Below, in pieces: positions 63,181 through 64,000 of a stretch of DNA of 64,000 bases (position 1 is its first letter; every line of letters begins with the position of its first letter). The notes under the pieces are model-generated. The model made no database searches. It was given only the letters and a program-made list of their open reading frames with translations, and was not told the origin of the DNA. The translations under genes and the position numbers were made by a program. The DNA is from UBA7434 sp042090785 (GTDB lineage: Bacteria > Pseudomonadota > Gammaproteobacteria > Pseudomonadales > UBA7434), in NCBI GenBank assembly GCA_042090785.1, contig JBELIP010000008.1:1-64000 (forward strand), read 5' to 3'.

Positions 63181-63795
63181 GTGCGCATCGTTCTTGGTTC
63201 AGGGTCCCGCTATCGGGCGGCATTACTTCAGCGAATAGTCCCCAACTTCGACACCGACACCCCCGATATTGATGAATCCGCCCTCGCCAACGAAACACCA
63301 ACCTCGTTAGCTTTAAGGCTAGCCACCGAAAAAGCCATTAAAATTGGCAAGCGCTGGGGAAATTCACTCGTTATTGGTTCAGACCAAATTGCTTTACTGC
63401 AGCGTTCAACCTCCTCCACAAATAATTCGTTAGATGAAATACTCGGAAAACCCGGTAATTTTATCAACGCACAACAACAGTTGCGCAAATGCAGCGGCCA
63501 ATCGGTTATCTATCGAACCGCCTGCTGCCTTTTAAATACGGCCACCCATAGCCGACAACTATTTCATGACGACTATATTTTGCATTTTAAAGCGCTCAGT
63601 GAGGCACACATTAGTGACTACCTGAATAAGGAGCAGCCCTATGATTGCGCCGGAGCCATCAAATCCGAAGGCTTAGGTGTCACGCTTATTGACCGCTACG
63701 AAGGTAATGACCCTTCCACATTAATAGGTCTTCCACTCATTAAGCTTATTGAAGCACTGAATAATGAAGGTTATTTAGTACTTGAAAATCAATAA
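63181..63795 (+). CDS. yceF: Maf-like nucleoside triphosphate pyrophosphatase (YceF type)
   Basis: Hydrolyses modified nucleotides, in the YceF subgroup probably 7-methyl-GTP. About 204 residues from GTG 63181 (MRIVLGSGSRYRAALLQRI), with GGAG upstream; a TTG frame from 63151 lacks one. Family marks are VIGSDQIALL with the catalytic Asp and YDCAGAIKSEGLGVTLIDRYEGNDPSTLIGLP. The usual LAST-SxxR start reads LGSGSRYR here. Reads away from yceD, the standard divergent arrangement. Confidence 0.93.
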   Translation: MRIVLGSGSRYRAALLQRIVPNFDTDTPDIDESALANETPTSLALRLATEKAIKIGKRWGNSLVIGSDQIALLQRSTSSTNNSLDEILGKPGNFINAQQQLRKCSGQSVIYRTACCLLNTATHSRQLFHDDYILHFKALSEAHISDYLNKEQPYDCAGAIKSEGLGVTLIDRYEGNDPSTLIGLPLIKLIEALNNEGYLVLENQ

Positions 63796-64000
63796 GTTGA
63801 TGCATATCACATTAAAGCCTTAGCCTTTACGCTTCTTTACACTGGCTTTAACCTACTTTACGCCAAAATCATGATAATGAACTTCAAGCGCTTGGTTATC
63901 TTAATTCTTTTTTGAATAACCTCGCATCATCAACACCAGCAACAACTTTTAATCATTGTTTTTATTGAACACTCCTAATTTCATGTTTCTCCAGACATTA
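63796..64000. other. Right edge of the window, no gene seen
   Basis: Some 205 bases after the Maf gene. No start, hairpin with T-run or repeat is clear. The next gene would begin outside the window. Confidence 0.4.

Noticed and set aside
1..64000. CRISPR array, prophage, insertion sequence, toxin-antitoxin or defence system
   Set aside because: No regularly spaced repeats, transposase, integrase, phage structural gene or known defence gene was seen on either strand.

Overview
The window is a stretch of chromosome from a moderately AT-rich gammaproteobacterium. Gene order over several blocks matches the Pseudomonas/Cellvibrionales type: a DUF1631 gene, nadC, pilA facing pilBCD; tig-clpP-clpX-lon-hupB-ppiD; and yceD-rpmF-plsX-fabD-fabG-acpP-fabF-pabC-mltG-tmk-holB-pilZ-tatD with no fabH in the fab run. 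A secreted GH10 xylanase fits a marine, polysaccharide-using Cellvibrionales-like organism. The species assignment is inference; nothing in the sequence names it.

Layout. 0-5 kb is a looser accessory-type region: the start of a membrane protein leaving the left edge, bioA, a voltage-gated K+ channel with a zinc-ribbon tail, a class V aminotransferase, a truncated L-serine dehydratase remnant and several short tandem repeats. 5-14.4 kb holds DUF1631, a retropepsin-like protein, nadC and the type IV pilus genes pilA, pilB, pilC and pilD. 14.4-25 kb is mixed: a TetR regulator, djlA, a short TPR-like secreted protein, xylanase, tRNA-Val and tRNA-Asp with a duplicated tRNA tail, a histidine kinase, queD, nitroreductase, fabY, an AraC regulator, recX and recA. 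26.7-35 kb carries the electron-transfer-flavoprotein genes etfB-etfA and etfD with an acyl-CoA dehydrogenase and a FabH-like synthase. 35-47 kb has an HDOD gene with a suspicious stop codon, a phosphoglycerate dehydrogenase and the protein-quality-control cluster. 47-52 kb has fadBA, a GH84 enzyme and a candidate structured small RNA. 52-64 kb is the large reverse-strand fatty-acid, DNA-replication and pilus operon, with a Maf-type pyrophosphatase reading out at the end.

How the genes fit together. Two themes recur. Type IV pili are represented by pilin, extension ATPase, platform protein, prepilin peptidase and PilZ. Fatty-acid metabolism is covered in both directions: beta-oxidation (fadBA, an acyl-CoA dehydrogenase and the three ETF pathway genes) and synthesis (plsX, fabD, fabG, acpP, fabF). 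Initiation is probably by FabY, and a stand-alone FabH-like enzyme sits inside the beta-oxidation block.

Most of the window is well-conserved core genome. I see no CRISPR array, prophage, transposase, defence island or secondary-metabolite cluster. The less ordinary signals are the repeated tRNA-Asp tail with its chain of hairpins near 18.3 kb, the candidate RNA near 52.1 kb, the in-frame stop in the HDOD gene, the FabY/FabH arrangement, the GH84 enzyme without an export signal, and a scatter of 17-21 bp tandem duplications.
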